A stretch of 20,298 nucleotides of DNA from IMG/VR virus record IMGVR_UViG_3300004095_000022, positions 1 through 20,298 of that record, one strand, 5' to 3'. Below are positions 1-7,762 of the stretch, piece after piece (the stretch's first letter is position 1; every line of letters begins with the position of its first letter). A program made the position numbers and the translations under genes. The notes beneath the pieces were generated by a model, which saw only the letters and a program-made list of their open reading frames with translations, did no database searches and was not told where the DNA came from. The stretch is from a virus.

Positions 1-181
1 GAGGTAACGGATTAGGGTTAATAAAATTTACACCATTCCAAAAATACCCAGGGCCTGCATAGTTGCCATCGGCATCAGGGTATTCTATAAAGTACATGCC
101 CTCTGGAGCGGGGTCAGTAGGCTCACATACAATGATGTTAACTACTGACCCTGTAGAATCGACAACTGCACAAGAAGTCAT
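1..181 (-). CDS. Partial phage protein, N-terminus only (probable tail-end or virion-associated)
   Basis: The window edge cuts this gene, leaving 60 N-terminal residues. It starts at an ATG (181-179) preceded on the minus strand by GGAGG with a 6-base spacer. The visible peptide begins MTSCAVVDSTGSVVNIIV and continues with PTDPAPEGMYFIEY. The opening 'value/identity - N - I - V' strand followed by a Pro-rich turn recalls the short N-terminal beta modules of phage tail-assembly or tail-tip-proximal proteins, but this is only a resemblance. It is last in the minus-strand virion gene series, 18 bases after the 202-aa gene, so it is probably co-transcribed with it. No function can be assigned from the fragment. 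Confidence 0.7.
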   Translation of the reverse strand, partial: MTSCAVVDSTGSVVNIIVCEPTDPAPEGMYFIEYPDADGNYAGPGYFWNGVNFINPNPLP

Positions 182-199
182 TTGCCGCCTCCATAAAGA

Positions 200-808
200 T
201 TAACTTGTTGCGGTTGTAGAGTATGTAACAGTCAATGTATCGTTAACTAATACAGCTTTTGATCCGCCTGAGAAGTTTCCTTCTGAATATAATGTACCGC
301 TTGTATTACTTAGTGTACTTACTGCACCCGTTCCAGTTACTAAAAAGCAACCATAAACTGTACCAGCAGTAGTTATTGTAAAAACAATACCTGTAGCAGT
401 AGAAGTTGTTACGTTAGATGGAGTTGTTCCTGAAGATGAAGATGATGCAAATGATGCTGTTCCACGAACTGCTGAACCGCCAACTGTATAAGTAGTAAAT
501 TCACCAGCATTTGTAGTAACTAAAGTAGTCATTGTATCAGCTGCTGCAGGTGTTAAACTTACCTTAGTCAAACCTAAAAACGGGCCAACTACAGTATAAG
601 CAGAACCTTTTAATAGGGTATCTAGCATTAACTGTTTACCAGCTGCTACAACTAGATTTGGAACTTCATCTTCCCATTTCACATTACCATTTTGATCATG
701 ACAAACAACTTTGTACATACCTTCCATACCAAATGGTTCATCTGATTTTTTATTACGGCCTACTGTTACTACTGCGTTATCTCCAAAACCTGCTATTTCG
801 TTATTCAT
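200..808 (-). CDS. Probable virion structural protein, Thr/Ser/Ala-rich (202 aa)
   Basis: A 202-residue protein in two parts. Residues about 28-75 look conserved and globular, with a GMYKVVCHDQNGNVKWED stretch followed by PNLVVAAGKQLMLDTLL. From about residue 85 on it is low-complexity and beta-rich (Thr, Ser, Ala, Gly, Val), typical of surface-exposed virion beta-sandwich or Ig-like folds. The N-terminal 'gly-x-tyr ... W-E-D-x-x-P-N-L-V-V' pattern recurs, as far as I remember, in unannotated structural proteins of podo- and siphovirus-type phages. It lies 8 bases downstream of the BppU-like gene in the late operon. A decoration or tail-associated role is inference; no catalytic motif is visible. 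Confidence 0.75.
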   Translation of the reverse strand: MNNEIAGFGDNAVVTVGRNKKSDEPFGMEGMYKVVCHDQNGNVKWEDEVPNLVVAAGKQLMLDTLLKGSAYTVVGPFLGLTKVSLTPAAADTMTTLVTTNAGEFTTYTVGGSAVRGTASFASSSSSGTTPSNVTTSTATGIVFTITTAGTVYGCFLVTGTGAVSTLSNTSGTLYSEGNFSGGSKAVLVNDTLTVTYSTTATS

Positions 809-816
809 AATTGCTC

Positions 817-1140
817 CTAGCTAAATTGTGATCTTACTAAAAAATTTAATACATTGTATACCGTCTGATGCAAACCAGCAAAATTTATTTCTATTTCTCC
901 TTGATACTGCCCAGGATCTACATTGAGAGTATTGTTAGGGAAATAAAACATAACCAACCCATCTGAACCATTTGTTACATTAGTGCAAGTAATAGTAGAT
1001 AGTACTGTTGTTGAGTTTATAGCTCTAAACTTTACTGTTACTGTGGCAGAACTTACGTCAACAACTGTACCATCTGGGTGATACAAAGTCATTTTTATAT
1101 AAGGTAGATTATCACCTTGAACTAATTTAATTACGCTCAT
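817..1140 (-). CDS. BppU-like beta-sandwich virion protein (107 aa)
   Basis: A small all-beta protein. The N-terminus (SVIKLVQGDNLPYIKMTL, then DGTVVDVSSATVTVKFR) matches the pattern of the N-terminal domain of phage baseplate upper proteins (BppU_N type): a 'QGD-x-LP' strand followed by 'D-G-x-x-x-D-(L/V)-S-x-A-x-V'. That domain is an Ig-like module used in baseplates and at other virion attachment points. Here it is the whole protein, with no C-terminal receptor-binding part. Its ATG overlaps nothing upstream, but its first codon abuts the stop of the 221-aa adaptor gene (4-base ATGA overlap), so translation is probably coupled. Likely a structural adaptor in the tail or neck; the exact position is unknown. 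Confidence 0.75.
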   Translation of the reverse strand: MSVIKLVQGDNLPYIKMTLYHPDGTVVDVSSATVTVKFRAINSTTVLSTITCTNVTNGSDGLVMFYFPNNTLNVDPGQYQGEIEINFAGLHQTVYNVLNFLVRSQFS

Positions 1141-1802
1141 ACAAACCTCTGAAATTCTGCTCTAACGGAGTCTCGTGAAAGACCTTTTGTGATCTTTGTT
1201 CTTGTTTCAGTAATACCGTTTTTAAACATCCTAGCATATTGTTCTGCTGCGGTTTTATCATAATACGATTGTTGAGGAGTCCCATATAAACGAGCTCTAG
1301 CTCCAAAACTAATAATTTCTAAAAATTGTTCGTAAACTTCTGAATCTATTTCAGTAGAATCTCTAGTAGGTGCAATTGAAACTCTACATCTTAAATAATC
1401 CGTGCCAGTTACAGTAACAGGATAAGGAGTTACGATAATTTCAGGCATAATTAAACGAGTTACATATGCAGGATTTCCTTGCACTTGTCTCCAGTCAGCC
1501 ATACGGTAAATACTAGCCAACTCATCGCTGGACTTAGGGATTACCAAAACATCGTTATAGTAAGTTACTTCTGGTAAAACAAATTTAGTATCAGCTGGTG
1601 TAACTATAGGGTACGAAGCTTGATTAGCGACTAATGGAATATAAGGAATATCTATTTGTAAAAATCTTGTTTTTTCACAAAACTCAATACAAGCATTTCT
1701 AATTGCATTAACAGCAATAAGGTCAGCTACGTTTGGTACAAACTGCATAACCTCTGGTAAAAAGTTATCATAGGGGACAGTAAATCCATAAGCTTGACTC
1801 AT
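1137..1802 (-). CDS. Head-tail adaptor-like virion protein (221 aa)
   Basis: Residues 1-60 are helical (FLPEVMQFVPNVADLIAVNAIRNACIEFCEKT) and residues 60-150 are beta-rich, with IPLVANQASYPI resembling the 'pl-v-x-G-x-x-x-Y-x-L' strand of tail-neck adaptor proteins. A second helical part (EVYEQFLEIISFGARARLY) ends the protein. This helix / beta / helix order is what I know from gp4-, gp6- and SU10-type adaptor or connector proteins, which form a ring beneath the portal. The gene shares ATGA overlaps with the 228-aa adaptor upstream and the BppU-like gene downstream. Together with that neighbour it probably builds the neck; which of the two contacts the portal cannot be told from sequence. Confidence 0.75.
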   Translation of the reverse strand: MSQAYGFTVPYDNFLPEVMQFVPNVADLIAVNAIRNACIEFCEKTRFLQIDIPYIPLVANQASYPIVTPADTKFVLPEVTYYNDVLVIPKSSDELASIYRMADWRQVQGNPAYVTRLIMPEIIVTPYPVTVTGTDYLRCRVSIAPTRDSTEIDSEVYEQFLEIISFGARARLYGTPQQSYYDKTAAEQYARMFKNGITETRTKITKGLSRDSVRAEFQRFV

Positions 1803-2485
1803 GATCCACTCCCTGGTTTGTCAGGGTTAAGCCCATCCAACTGTTGGTTCGGAGAGTTTTTAATTTCTTGGTCAGATTTAACACCCATAGTAGCCATAAA
1901 TGTTTGTAAATAACCGCTTGCAAGAGCCACCCCTGGAGCATATTCTGCATCTTTACTGTTTGCACGGTACAAAACATAATCTAAAACTGCTGTCTGAAAA
2001 ATATCATTAACATAAAGTGTGCTGCTTTCAGAAGTTACATCTGCTGGCACTGGTGAATAGTTAATTTGCAAATACCCTTTTCCATTGCTTGGTGGGTAAA
2101 CATAATATACTGTTTGATCTTGTTGATCATAAATATAGTTTAACGGAACTGTTACAGGCACTGCTGCATGCCAGTTAGGATTAAAGTCATTTAAGATCTG
2201 TTGTGAAACAATTCTAGGTACTCTTCCAGGTGTCGTGCCTGTAGTACCCATGTAGCGAATAATATCTAGTAATGTCCAGCCATCTGCAGGAATATTTTGT
2301 CTTGTTCCAGGGTCGAGTTTTACAACTGCAACTTTATTAGTCGCATTAGGTGACATGACTGTAATTTGTCTTTGAGCGTCATTAATCCAGCCTAATAATT
2401 CAGCTCTAGTCCATCGTGTATTACCTTGGTCTAAAAGTTGAATTGAAGCTTTATCAATAAAATACTTAGCTGTTAATGTTCCCAT
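1799..2485 (-). CDS. Phage head-tail adaptor protein, SU10-adaptor-like (228 aa)
   Basis: The N-terminus reads as an adaptor helix pair: KYFIDKASIQLLDQGNTRWT followed by RAELLGWINDAQRQITVMSP. This is very like the 'D-x-x-x-x-R-W-(T/S)-x-x-E-L-L-x-W-(I/L)-N-x-x-Q-R-x-I' signature of portal-ring-binding adaptors, for example the SU10 family. A central beta part (about 55-170) follows, then a helix, then a Gly/Pro/Ser-rich tail. It lies between the capsid genes and the second adaptor-like gene, the usual place for neck proteins. A strong terminator-like hairpin stands just upstream of its start, so it should be made at lower level than capsid. The start at 2485 is preceded by AATAAGGCT, a modest ribosome site. 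Confidence 0.8.
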   Translation of the reverse strand: MGTLTAKYFIDKASIQLLDQGNTRWTRAELLGWINDAQRQITVMSPNATNKVAVVKLDPGTRQNIPADGWTLLDIIRYMGTTGTTPGRVPRIVSQQILNDFNPNWHAAVPVTVPLNYIYDQQDQTVYYVYPPSNGKGYLQINYSPVPADVTSESSTLYVNDIFQTAVLDYVLYRANSKDAEYAPGVALASGYLQTFMATMGVKSDQEIKNSPNQQLDGLNPDKPGSGS

Positions 2486-2501
2486 AGCCTTATTATATAC
2501 G

Positions 2502-2520
2502 AAAAGGGGCCTAGGCCCCT
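2502..2520 (-). terminator. Rho-independent terminator after the 143-aa gene
   Basis: A perfect 16-base palindrome (AGGGGCCTAGGCCCCT, 2505-2520) is followed in minus-strand direction by TTTT (2505-2502) and then C. The GC-rich stem and immediate U-run are the textbook form. It begins right after the stop of the 143-aa gene and lies 17 bases before the start of the 228-aa adaptor gene, so part of the capsid-level transcription should stop here. Confidence 0.8.
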
Positions 2521-2523
2521 ATA

Positions 2524-2955
2524 TTAACCTGCGTGTGCTGCAAACCAAGTAATTCCATCTGGACAGATGAAAGTAGTTGATTTTGCTGTTGCAATACCAA
2601 ATGGGATATTTACTGCTGCACCATTAATTGTTCCGCCTAAAGGTGGATAAACTAATACAGTATTCGCACCAGAGTTAAACACAGTAATAAATGCTGAACC
2701 TTGGTTTGTTAATTGTGCTGTATTATAAGTAGTACCAACAGTACTAAAATTCATAATATCAGCAGTAATTTGATATGTAGCACCAGCTAACGCTGTACTC
2801 GCTGTTGTTGATGTTTGGGTTGTACCAGAGCCAGAAACAGTAGCAGTTTGGGAATTAGTAGCAGATAACGCAACTACTGAAAGGTCCCCCCCTGATGCGG
2901 CAGCGGCTTCAGTAGGCCATACACCTACCTGAACTAATTTTACTTGTGAAGTCAT
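2524..2955 (-). CDS. Small Ala/Thr/Ser-rich virion protein, possible decoration or head-fibre protein (143 aa)
   Basis: I do not recognise a family with certainty. Residues 20-60 are low-complexity (Ala, Thr, Ser, Gly). The C-terminal half is beta-like and contains SAFITVFNSGANTVLVYPP followed by a PDGITWFAAHAG end. A 'V-x-N-x-G-(A/S)-N-x-V-x-V-Y-P-P-x-G' beta-strand pattern is common in small phage head or fibre proteins. It lies directly after the major capsid gene and is bracketed by a hairpin on each side, so it forms a small expression unit with the capsid gene. This placement suits a capsid-decoration protein, which is inference. Its start has AGGAG seven bases upstream. Confidence 0.75.
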   Translation of the reverse strand: MTSQVKLVQVGVWPTEAAAASGGDLSVVALSATNSQTATVSGSGTTQTSTTASTALAGATYQITADIMNFSTVGTTYNTAQLTNQGSAFITVFNSGANTVLVYPPLGGTINGAAVNIPFGIATAKSTTFICPDGITWFAAHAG

Positions 2956-2966
2956 TTAAATCTCCT

Positions 2967-2998
2967 AAAAAATGTAGAGGGTGGGTATTACCCCACCC
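2967..2998 (-). terminator. Terminator- or processing-type hairpin after the capsid gene
   Basis: GGGTGGG (2979-2985) pairs with CCCACCC (2992-2998) around a six-base loop. On the minus strand the stem is followed, after six bases, by a run of six T (2972-2967) that merges into the AGGAG ribosome site of the next gene. The gap makes it a weak terminator; it could instead protect the 3' end of the capsid message. Confidence 0.5.
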
Positions 2999-3003
2999 AG
3001 ATA

Positions 3004-4014
3004 TTAACCTGCTGCTACTAAGAGAGCGACTGCATCAACCTGAGTTACTTTGTAACCATAAATGTTCAAACCACGAACCAATGTACCAAAGTCATTAGGG
3101 TTTTGTAAACTTTCTACTTTAGCAATCTGTGAAGCAAAGCTAATACCAGCTTTATGTCCAGCCATAATAGCGTGACGCTTGACATAAGTAGAAGCACCAG
3201 TCTGAGTACCATCCCAGTTATAAGTAGCTGCTGCACGTGGCAACAAGTTAGATACATAAACTGTGAAACGATCAATCATACCAATCTTACCATTACGGAG
3301 GATTGAACTTGCATCACCCATAAACTGAGCTTGAGCTAAGTTAGATTGCATGAGGATCTGACGCTCTGTTGGGCTAATAACGATCCAACGATCTGTTTCA
3401 GGTATGTTTGCTTCATCTAATACAGAAGACAATGCAGTGATATTTTGAAGAATGTTAGAAGCTGTTAATGTAACGGCAGCAGCATCAGTTCCAAGGTTAA
3501 AAGCACCAGAAATCTTACCAGCAGCAGAACCTTGGTTTGTTGAAGCACCTTGGTTGAATGTACCTAGTAATACGTCTTTATCAATCTGAATCTTCATCTG
3601 CATAGAAGCATCGTTAGTGAAAACATCCATTAACTTAGGCTTAGATTGTAATTCGAGTACGTTGTTGACGTTAACACCGAAGTATTTACCTTTGCTGATA
3701 GACAAAGAAATTGTGCTTGGAGCAGGAATTTCATATGCTAAGTTTTGACCAACTTGGTAGTTATTGATTGTAATTGTTGGGATTGTGTTGATAATAACTG
3801 TATCACCAATACCAGAAATATCACCCTGCCAGTCAGTATTAGCGATTTCGCCAAAAACTGTAGCAGCATAGAATTTTTGAGCTAATTTTCCAGACCATAG
3901 GGTAGGAATAAAAGTTCCAGAATACGCAGTACCTGCATAAGAGGTTGCGCCATTAGGTGCGTAAAATCCACCAGAGTTAATGGGGTAGGTTGCGCCAGCG
4001 GTAACAGTAGACAT
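3004..4014 (-). CDS. Major capsid protein (336 aa)
   Basis: The position (right after the scaffold gene), the length and the composition fit an HK97-fold major capsid protein. The N-arm is Gly/Ala/Ser/Tyr-rich. Then come KLAQKFYAATVFGEIANTDW and GDTVIINTIPTITINNY, typical of the E-loop and strands of capsid proteins of this class. A central SISKGKYFGVNVNNV block precedes a helical spine segment. Near the C-terminus there is ETDRWIVISPTERQILMQS and a late KRHAIMAGHKAGISFASQI strand, with the final ESLQNPNDFGTLVRGLNIYG seen in many phage coat proteins. A good AGGAG lies upstream. It is probably the most highly expressed gene of the window: hairpins follow it, and a good promoter lies about 1.5 kb upstream. 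Confidence 0.9.
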   Translation of the reverse strand: MSTVTAGATYPINSGGFYAPNGATSYAGTAYSGTFIPTLWSGKLAQKFYAATVFGEIANTDWQGDISGIGDTVIINTIPTITINNYQVGQNLAYEIPAPSTISLSISKGKYFGVNVNNVLELQSKPKLMDVFTNDASMQMKIQIDKDVLLGTFNQGASTNQGSAAGKISGAFNLGTDAAAVTLTASNILQNITALSSVLDEANIPETDRWIVISPTERQILMQSNLAQAQFMGDASSILRNGKIGMIDRFTVYVSNLLPRAAATYNWDGTQTGASTYVKRHAIMAGHKAGISFASQIAKVESLQNPNDFGTLVRGLNIYGYKVTQVDAVALLVAAG

Positions 4015-4068
4015 AATTTCTCCTTTGATTGTCTATTTAAAACTTTCTGCTACCACCGTCTAGTTCGA

Positions 4069-5010
4069 CTATCGAATTCGCCCGTTAGCAGCAGCTATAT
4101 TAATTTCTTTTTCCATTTGAATCGCCTCGTCATTATCGAGCAAACCACGTCTCCAGTCTTCATAAAACTGCCCTACTTCTCTCTCGGAAAAATAACGCTC
4201 GTTTTGTTGATCGCCTGGCTGCGTTGTTGAACGTGAGCGAGTCGGTGCTACTTGACGTTGAAGTTCTTGGTTTGGTTGTTTGTTTGGTTTTGCTGGAATT
4301 AAAGATTTGTAAGCGTTAAAAATGTTTGCCACACGAGTAACTTCTAAATTCTCATATGCATTTGTTAATGCTACTTGTCTAGGAAATCCATAAACAGGGT
4401 CAATTTGTTGTAACCAGTTTAAAAAACCTTGATCAGTGTTCAAGACTTCCCAATCTGATACCTGTTGAGATAATCCAGTTAAGAATCTATCTTTATCAGA
4501 CACAACTTGTTTTTCCTGTACATTACCTAACTTACTTTCCAAACTTTTAATCTGATTTACTAATTCTGCTTCTCTAGTTCCTACTTTAGATTGTGCAGCA
4601 CGTTCAATTAAATTAATTAAATCTGGTCCAAAAGCTTCTCTATCTTCATCAGTGATTAGAGACTCACTAGGCTTCGCTGTTTCAATATGCTGTACTTTGG
4701 CTCTTTCCACATCTCCAATAAGTGTCTGTACTTGCGTATTTAACTCACGGACTTGTGCATGTAACCTCGGTACTTCAGCATCATACATACCTTTTAAAGT
4801 GTGATATCTTTGAGACCACGTTTCATCAAGTACTGGATTAGCTTGCTTTCGCTGCTCTTCTATAACATTATCTTTCGGCTCTGGGGCAGGGTCTGGATCT
4901 GATGCTAAATTTAAATTAGTCTCCGTGTTATCGGTCTTGTTTAAATTAAGTTCAGCTGCTAAACGATCTGCTTCATCAACTTGTTGTTGTACTGCCTGTG
5001 GTAATGCCAT
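4069..5010 (-). CDS. Capsid assembly scaffolding protein (313 aa)
   Basis: A charged, Gln/Glu/Asp-rich protein directly upstream of the capsid gene. Residues 1-60 are disordered and acidic. WSQRYHTLKGMYDAEVPRLH (65-84) is a signature I associate with scaffolding proteins of many phages ('W-x-x-R-Y-x-T-L-x-G-x-(F/Y)-x-x-E-V-P-R-L'). It runs into a heptad-like coiled coil (about 82-107) and more helices. The C-terminus (about 240-313) is Gln/Arg-rich and then helical, as expected for the coat-binding end. It should chaperone procapsid assembly and leave before or during packaging. The start has GGAG six to eight bases upstream. No protease is seen in the window, so removal by a prohead protease is not indicated. 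Confidence 0.82.
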   Translation of the reverse strand: MALPQAVQQQVDEADRLAAELNLNKTDNTETNLNLASDPDPAPEPKDNVIEEQRKQANPVLDETWSQRYHTLKGMYDAEVPRLHAQVRELNTQVQTLIGDVERAKVQHIETAKPSESLITDEDREAFGPDLINLIERAAQSKVGTREAELVNQIKSLESKLGNVQEKQVVSDKDRFLTGLSQQVSDWEVLNTDQGFLNWLQQIDPVYGFPRQVALTNAYENLEVTRVANIFNAYKSLIPAKPNKQPNQELQRQVAPTRSRSTTQPGDQQNERYFSEREVGQFYEDWRRGLLDNDEAIQMEKEINIAAANGRIR

Positions 5011-5026
5011 CTTCTCTCCTTTAGCT

Positions 5027-5123
5027 CCGTCTGCTACTCACACTCCGCCTTAACGGTCTGTGTTTATTGCTTATCGGTCTGCTACTGTGTTGTAAAAACT
5101 TTAAGCTCCAATTACGGTCTGCT
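5027..5123. repeat. Four degenerate copies of a CGGTCTGCTACT-type motif
   Basis: CCGTCTGCTACT (5027-5038), CGGTCTG (5054-5060), CGGTCTGCTACT (5075-5086) and CGGTCTGCT (5115-5123) fill the short gap between the 79-aa gene and the scaffold gene, and the last copy runs into the end of the 79-aa gene. A related GTCTG occurs in the neighbouring 63-aa gene. Function is unknown; replication slippage or a protein-binding array are both possible. Confidence 0.6.
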
Positions 5124-5351
5124 CTTAGTATTAAATTTGGCGATCAATGCTTCCGCATTTTCAATTGTATCAAGGATTTCCTTGTACACTCCGACTTCGC
5201 CTTGTAGTCGGTAAATCTTATCTGCATCAGTTACTTGCGCCATCATTTCTAAAGACCCCTGCCGTTTGGCTCTGAAGTACTCCACGAGATGATTAAACTC
5301 AGGTCCCCGCAAGAACGTAAAGCATCTAGCTACACGTTCATCAATTCTCAC
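5112..5351 (-). CDS. Small helical phage protein of unknown function (79 aa)
   Basis: I do not recognise this family. The start is a GTG (5351-5349) that overlaps the TGA of the 63-aa gene in a GTGA, so its translation is probably coupled. The sequence is helical throughout: FLRGPEFNHLVEYFRAKRQ, then EMMAQVTDADKIYRLQGEVG, then YKEILDTIENAEALIAKF. The pattern of 'helix with Leu/Ile heptads, Gln-Gly-Glu turn, helix' is often found in small virion-cluster proteins between the portal and scaffold genes. Its job could be in head assembly, but that rests only on location. No catalytic motif, signal peptide or membrane segment is visible. Confidence 0.7.
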   Translation of the reverse strand: MRIDERVARCFTFLRGPEFNHLVEYFRAKRQGSLEMMAQVTDADKIYRLQGEVGVYKEILDTIENAEALIAKFNTKSRP

Positions 5352-5539
5352 TTACACATTCCGTCTGTTTTTGCAGACTCTTGTCTGTATTCTGGACCTT
5401 TGGAATTACAAAACTCGCTCATGCTTGGAGCACTTCCTAAACCAGTTTGTCCACCTTTAGACATACCGTCAGTTTTTGCTGACTCTTGAGCATACTCGTC
5501 TTTGCCATTACGTTTTAATTTACTAAAAATCTCAGCCAT
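5348..5539 (-). CDS. Small protein with a 14-residue internal duplication (63 aa)
   Basis: A 63-residue, hydrophilic, probably disordered protein. Residues 15-28 (EYAQESAKTDGMSK) and 50-63 (EYRQESAKTDGMCK) are near-identical, separated by a Gly/Ser linker with one Cys. It has a short basic N-terminus (MAEIFSKLKRNGK). It is the first gene after the 5576-5604 promoter and has AAAAGGAG a few bases before the ATG. I do not know a family for it. The duplicated peptide may be two identical docking segments for a capsid or portal partner, which is a guess from its place between portal and scaffold. Confidence 0.7.
   Translation of the reverse strand: MAEIFSKLKRNGKDEYAQESAKTDGMSKGGQTGLGSAPSMSEFCNSKGPEYRQESAKTDGMCK
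5351..5497 (-). repeat. 42-base direct duplication inside the 63-aa gene
   Basis: The DNA copies at 5351-5392 and 5456-5497 encode the same 14-residue peptide with two amino-acid changes and several silent changes. The silent drift suggests an old duplication kept by selection on the protein. Confidence 0.75.
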
Positions 5540-5575
5540 TTTAGGCTCCTTTTAAAATTAATTTATACAATTACT

Positions 5576-5604
5576 ATTAGATACAATATTATACTATTTG
5601 TCAA
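5576..5604 (-). promoter_or_regulatory. Sigma-70-type promoter for the scaffold-capsid block
   Basis: On the minus strand a perfect TTGACA (5604-5599), overlapping the stop codon of the portal gene, is followed by a 17-base spacer and TCTAAT (5581-5576, 5 of 6 to TATAAT). The spacer is AT-rich. It would start transcription about 30 bases before the 63-aa gene and so feed the scaffold and capsid genes. Confidence 0.7.
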
Positions 5605-7736
5605 CCTTGGTTCTCAAATCTATTTGTAACTGGTGCACTATTCATTAATTGCGCTCCTCCAGTTGGCGGTGCAGGTGGTGTTCCTCCTGCTTGAGCTTGT
5701 CCATTTTTCTGAGCCATCTCTTGCATTTGAGCTTGTTCCATTTCAGATTGCTTAGCTTGTGCTGCAGCTTCTTTTTGTTTAACTACATACTCAGGTGGTA
5801 CAATCTCGTCTACATTTAAGTCTAGTGTTTTAGCTGACTGCCTTAGTAACTCTGCAATACCTTCCATACCAATTACTTGTTGTACAACTGGGCTATTTAG
5901 AGCAACTGATAAGAACTCATTTCTGCGTTGTTGAGCTGATTCTTTTTCTAATAAACTTGCTGCACCACGAGCTTGAATATGGATATCGCCTTTTAAATCA
6001 GGATCATCAGAATAACGCATGTTGTAATAATACAACCGATCAATACAAGGTTTAATAACATGTTCATCAATGTTTGCAATAACTTGCTTGATAGATTTAC
6101 CAGCATTTGACATTAGCATCGACATACCAGAAGCAGTTCTACCTGCTCCACCTGTAGGATTACCGCCAGTCATGTAACGTGGAATACCCGTATACTCATC
6201 AGCTAAAGTAGCAAACTTCTCATACACTGCCATCAATTCGTTAGCTCGTGAATCAGGTTGGAAAAAACTTACAGGAGCTTGTGTTCCATTAGTAGGGTCA
6301 CTAGTTACTTGCCAGATCTTCCAGGGGAATATTTGAGTTACGTTCTCACCAGGAGGTAGTCTATCAATGTTGTATACAACTTGTGGTCCTGAAGATAAGC
6401 CCATATTGTTTACTAGAGCCCTTGCAGCGGCATTACAAATGTCTTGGGTATCTCTGGCTAAGTCTGCTACTGAATTGCCCCAGAATGCCCCTGGAACTTC
6501 TTCGTATGAGGCTTTGTAGTATGGTTTACGAGCTAAAGGATCAGGGTTTACAACTGCTTTGATAATCCAACGACCAATAAGCCATGCTTCAATCGGATAC
6601 TCTGCTAACGGATCAGGAACTTCTTCATCAGTCATACCCCAATCACGTAATAGCTTACCTTGCACAGATCCCCAAAATTGGAGTGCATCAATTAATTCTG
6701 AAGGATTTTGTCCTGCTGCAACTGTTGACTTTCCTTCAGCATTCGCTTTTGTGAGGTCAATATATATCCAATCCCGTAAACCACCCTTGCCGTACTCTTC
6801 CAAAACTTGTCTAATTGCGCCATCACTGTATCCGTCCACTCCAAGCATTTCGACTAAATCACCTCTCGATAACTTATGTCGTTCGATTAAATATCCATCA
6901 TTAATAGTAGATGCATCAGGGGCAGGATAAAGCATAAAAGGATCAACTCTTTCCCACTCCAAAGCCAGCGTATTCTGAACATCTAAACCCCATTCCTTAC
7001 TTTGTTTGTCTTGCACCCACTTCAACATTGGTTTATTACGCACCACAGGACCTTTTAATATGGCTGAGGGGAACGTAACTAAATCATCAATAAACTGGGC
7101 AAAAGCTGTAGTCCACTCACCTTCTAACAACTGAGAGTGCATTTTCTTTTCCATACGCTCTGCTGTATCTGTAGCAATATCCGTAAGATGTCTCATCGCT
7201 TCATCTTTTAACTCAAGGAGCATTTCTTTTACTTCTTGGTCTGAAGGATTTACACCTTGTGCTAGTATCTGCTGTAACTTCTCTTGGGCTTTCATCATTA
7301 AATTAACAAGGATATCTGGCTCAAGTTCTGGTACTGGATTTGGTCTAAGGTTCCAAGGTTTATCGTCAGCACCTGTTAGTAACACATCTCTTAGCCAGCT
7401 AGAAGCGGCACGACACTTATTACTTGTAAGCATCATATAGATTGTTGCTGAGTTTTGTTCTCTAAGTTGTGCTAATTTATCTGGGTCATACTCACCACGA
7501 CGTGCACGAACTGATTTAAGCATCTTCTGCTCAATTGTATATTCTTTCGCCATACGAGCGATAACCCACTTACCTTTAATGTATGCTGATAACTGTTGAA
7601 TTACTGGTTCGCTGTTAGCTGTTACGGCAGCACGACGCTCTTCATCCTGTAACTGCTTTACAGATTTTAACGGAACTATACCACCTAGTACGGTAGTTCC
7701 TGGAGCAGTAGCATTAGTAATATTAAGTGCAGGCAT
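5601..7736 (-). CDS. Portal protein (711 aa)
   Basis: The size (711 aa) and position, between the large terminase and scaffold, mark this as the portal, a 12-subunit ring at one capsid vertex through which DNA enters. The N-terminus has a helical YTIEQKMLKSVRARRGEYDP, then SATIYMMLTSNKCRAASSWL and DVLLTGADDKPWNLRPNP. This order is well known in long portals of the P22/SU10-like type. The middle contains FWGNSVADLARDTQDICNAA and NNMGLSSGPQ, the stem/wing region, then GIPRYMTGGNPTGGAGRTAS (tunnel-loop-like) and a long helix. The C-terminus from about residue 650 is Gln/Ala/Glu-rich and disordered or coiled (barrel-like). It is transcribed from 7763-7791 and its stop overlaps the next promoter. 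Confidence 0.88.
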   Translation of the reverse strand: MPALNITNATAPGTTVLGGIVPLKSVKQLQDEERRAAVTANSEPVIQQLSAYIKGKWVIARMAKEYTIEQKMLKSVRARRGEYDPDKLAQLREQNSATIYMMLTSNKCRAASSWLRDVLLTGADDKPWNLRPNPVPELEPDILVNLMMKAQEKLQQILAQGVNPSDQEVKEMLLELKDEAMRHLTDIATDTAERMEKKMHSQLLEGEWTTAFAQFIDDLVTFPSAILKGPVVRNKPMLKWVQDKQSKEWGLDVQNTLALEWERVDPFMLYPAPDASTINDGYLIERHKLSRGDLVEMLGVDGYSDGAIRQVLEEYGKGGLRDWIYIDLTKANAEGKSTVAAGQNPSELIDALQFWGSVQGKLLRDWGMTDEEVPDPLAEYPIEAWLIGRWIIKAVVNPDPLARKPYYKASYEEVPGAFWGNSVADLARDTQDICNAAARALVNNMGLSSGPQVVYNIDRLPPGENVTQIFPWKIWQVTSDPTNGTQAPVSFFQPDSRANELMAVYEKFATLADEYTGIPRYMTGGNPTGGAGRTASGMSMLMSNAGKSIKQVIANIDEHVIKPCIDRLYYYNMRYSDDPDLKGDIHIQARGAASLLEKESAQQRRNEFLSVALNSPVVQQVIGMEGIAELLRQSAKTLDLNVDEIVPPEYVVKQKEAAAQAKQSEMEQAQMQEMAQKNGQAQAGGTPPAPPTGGAQLMNSAPVTNRFENQG

Positions 7737-7762
7737 ATGTACAGTTTGTGTGATTATGTTTC

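Noticed and set aside
2492-2497. TATAAT on the minus strand just before the 228-aa adaptor gene, as a promoter
   Set aside because: No acceptable -35 at 16-18 bases and no extended -10; the -35 place is occupied by the terminator stem.
6559-6930. 123-residue plus-strand frame inside the portal gene
   Set aside because: Antisense to a clear portal coding sequence, with no ribosome site and no family resemblance.
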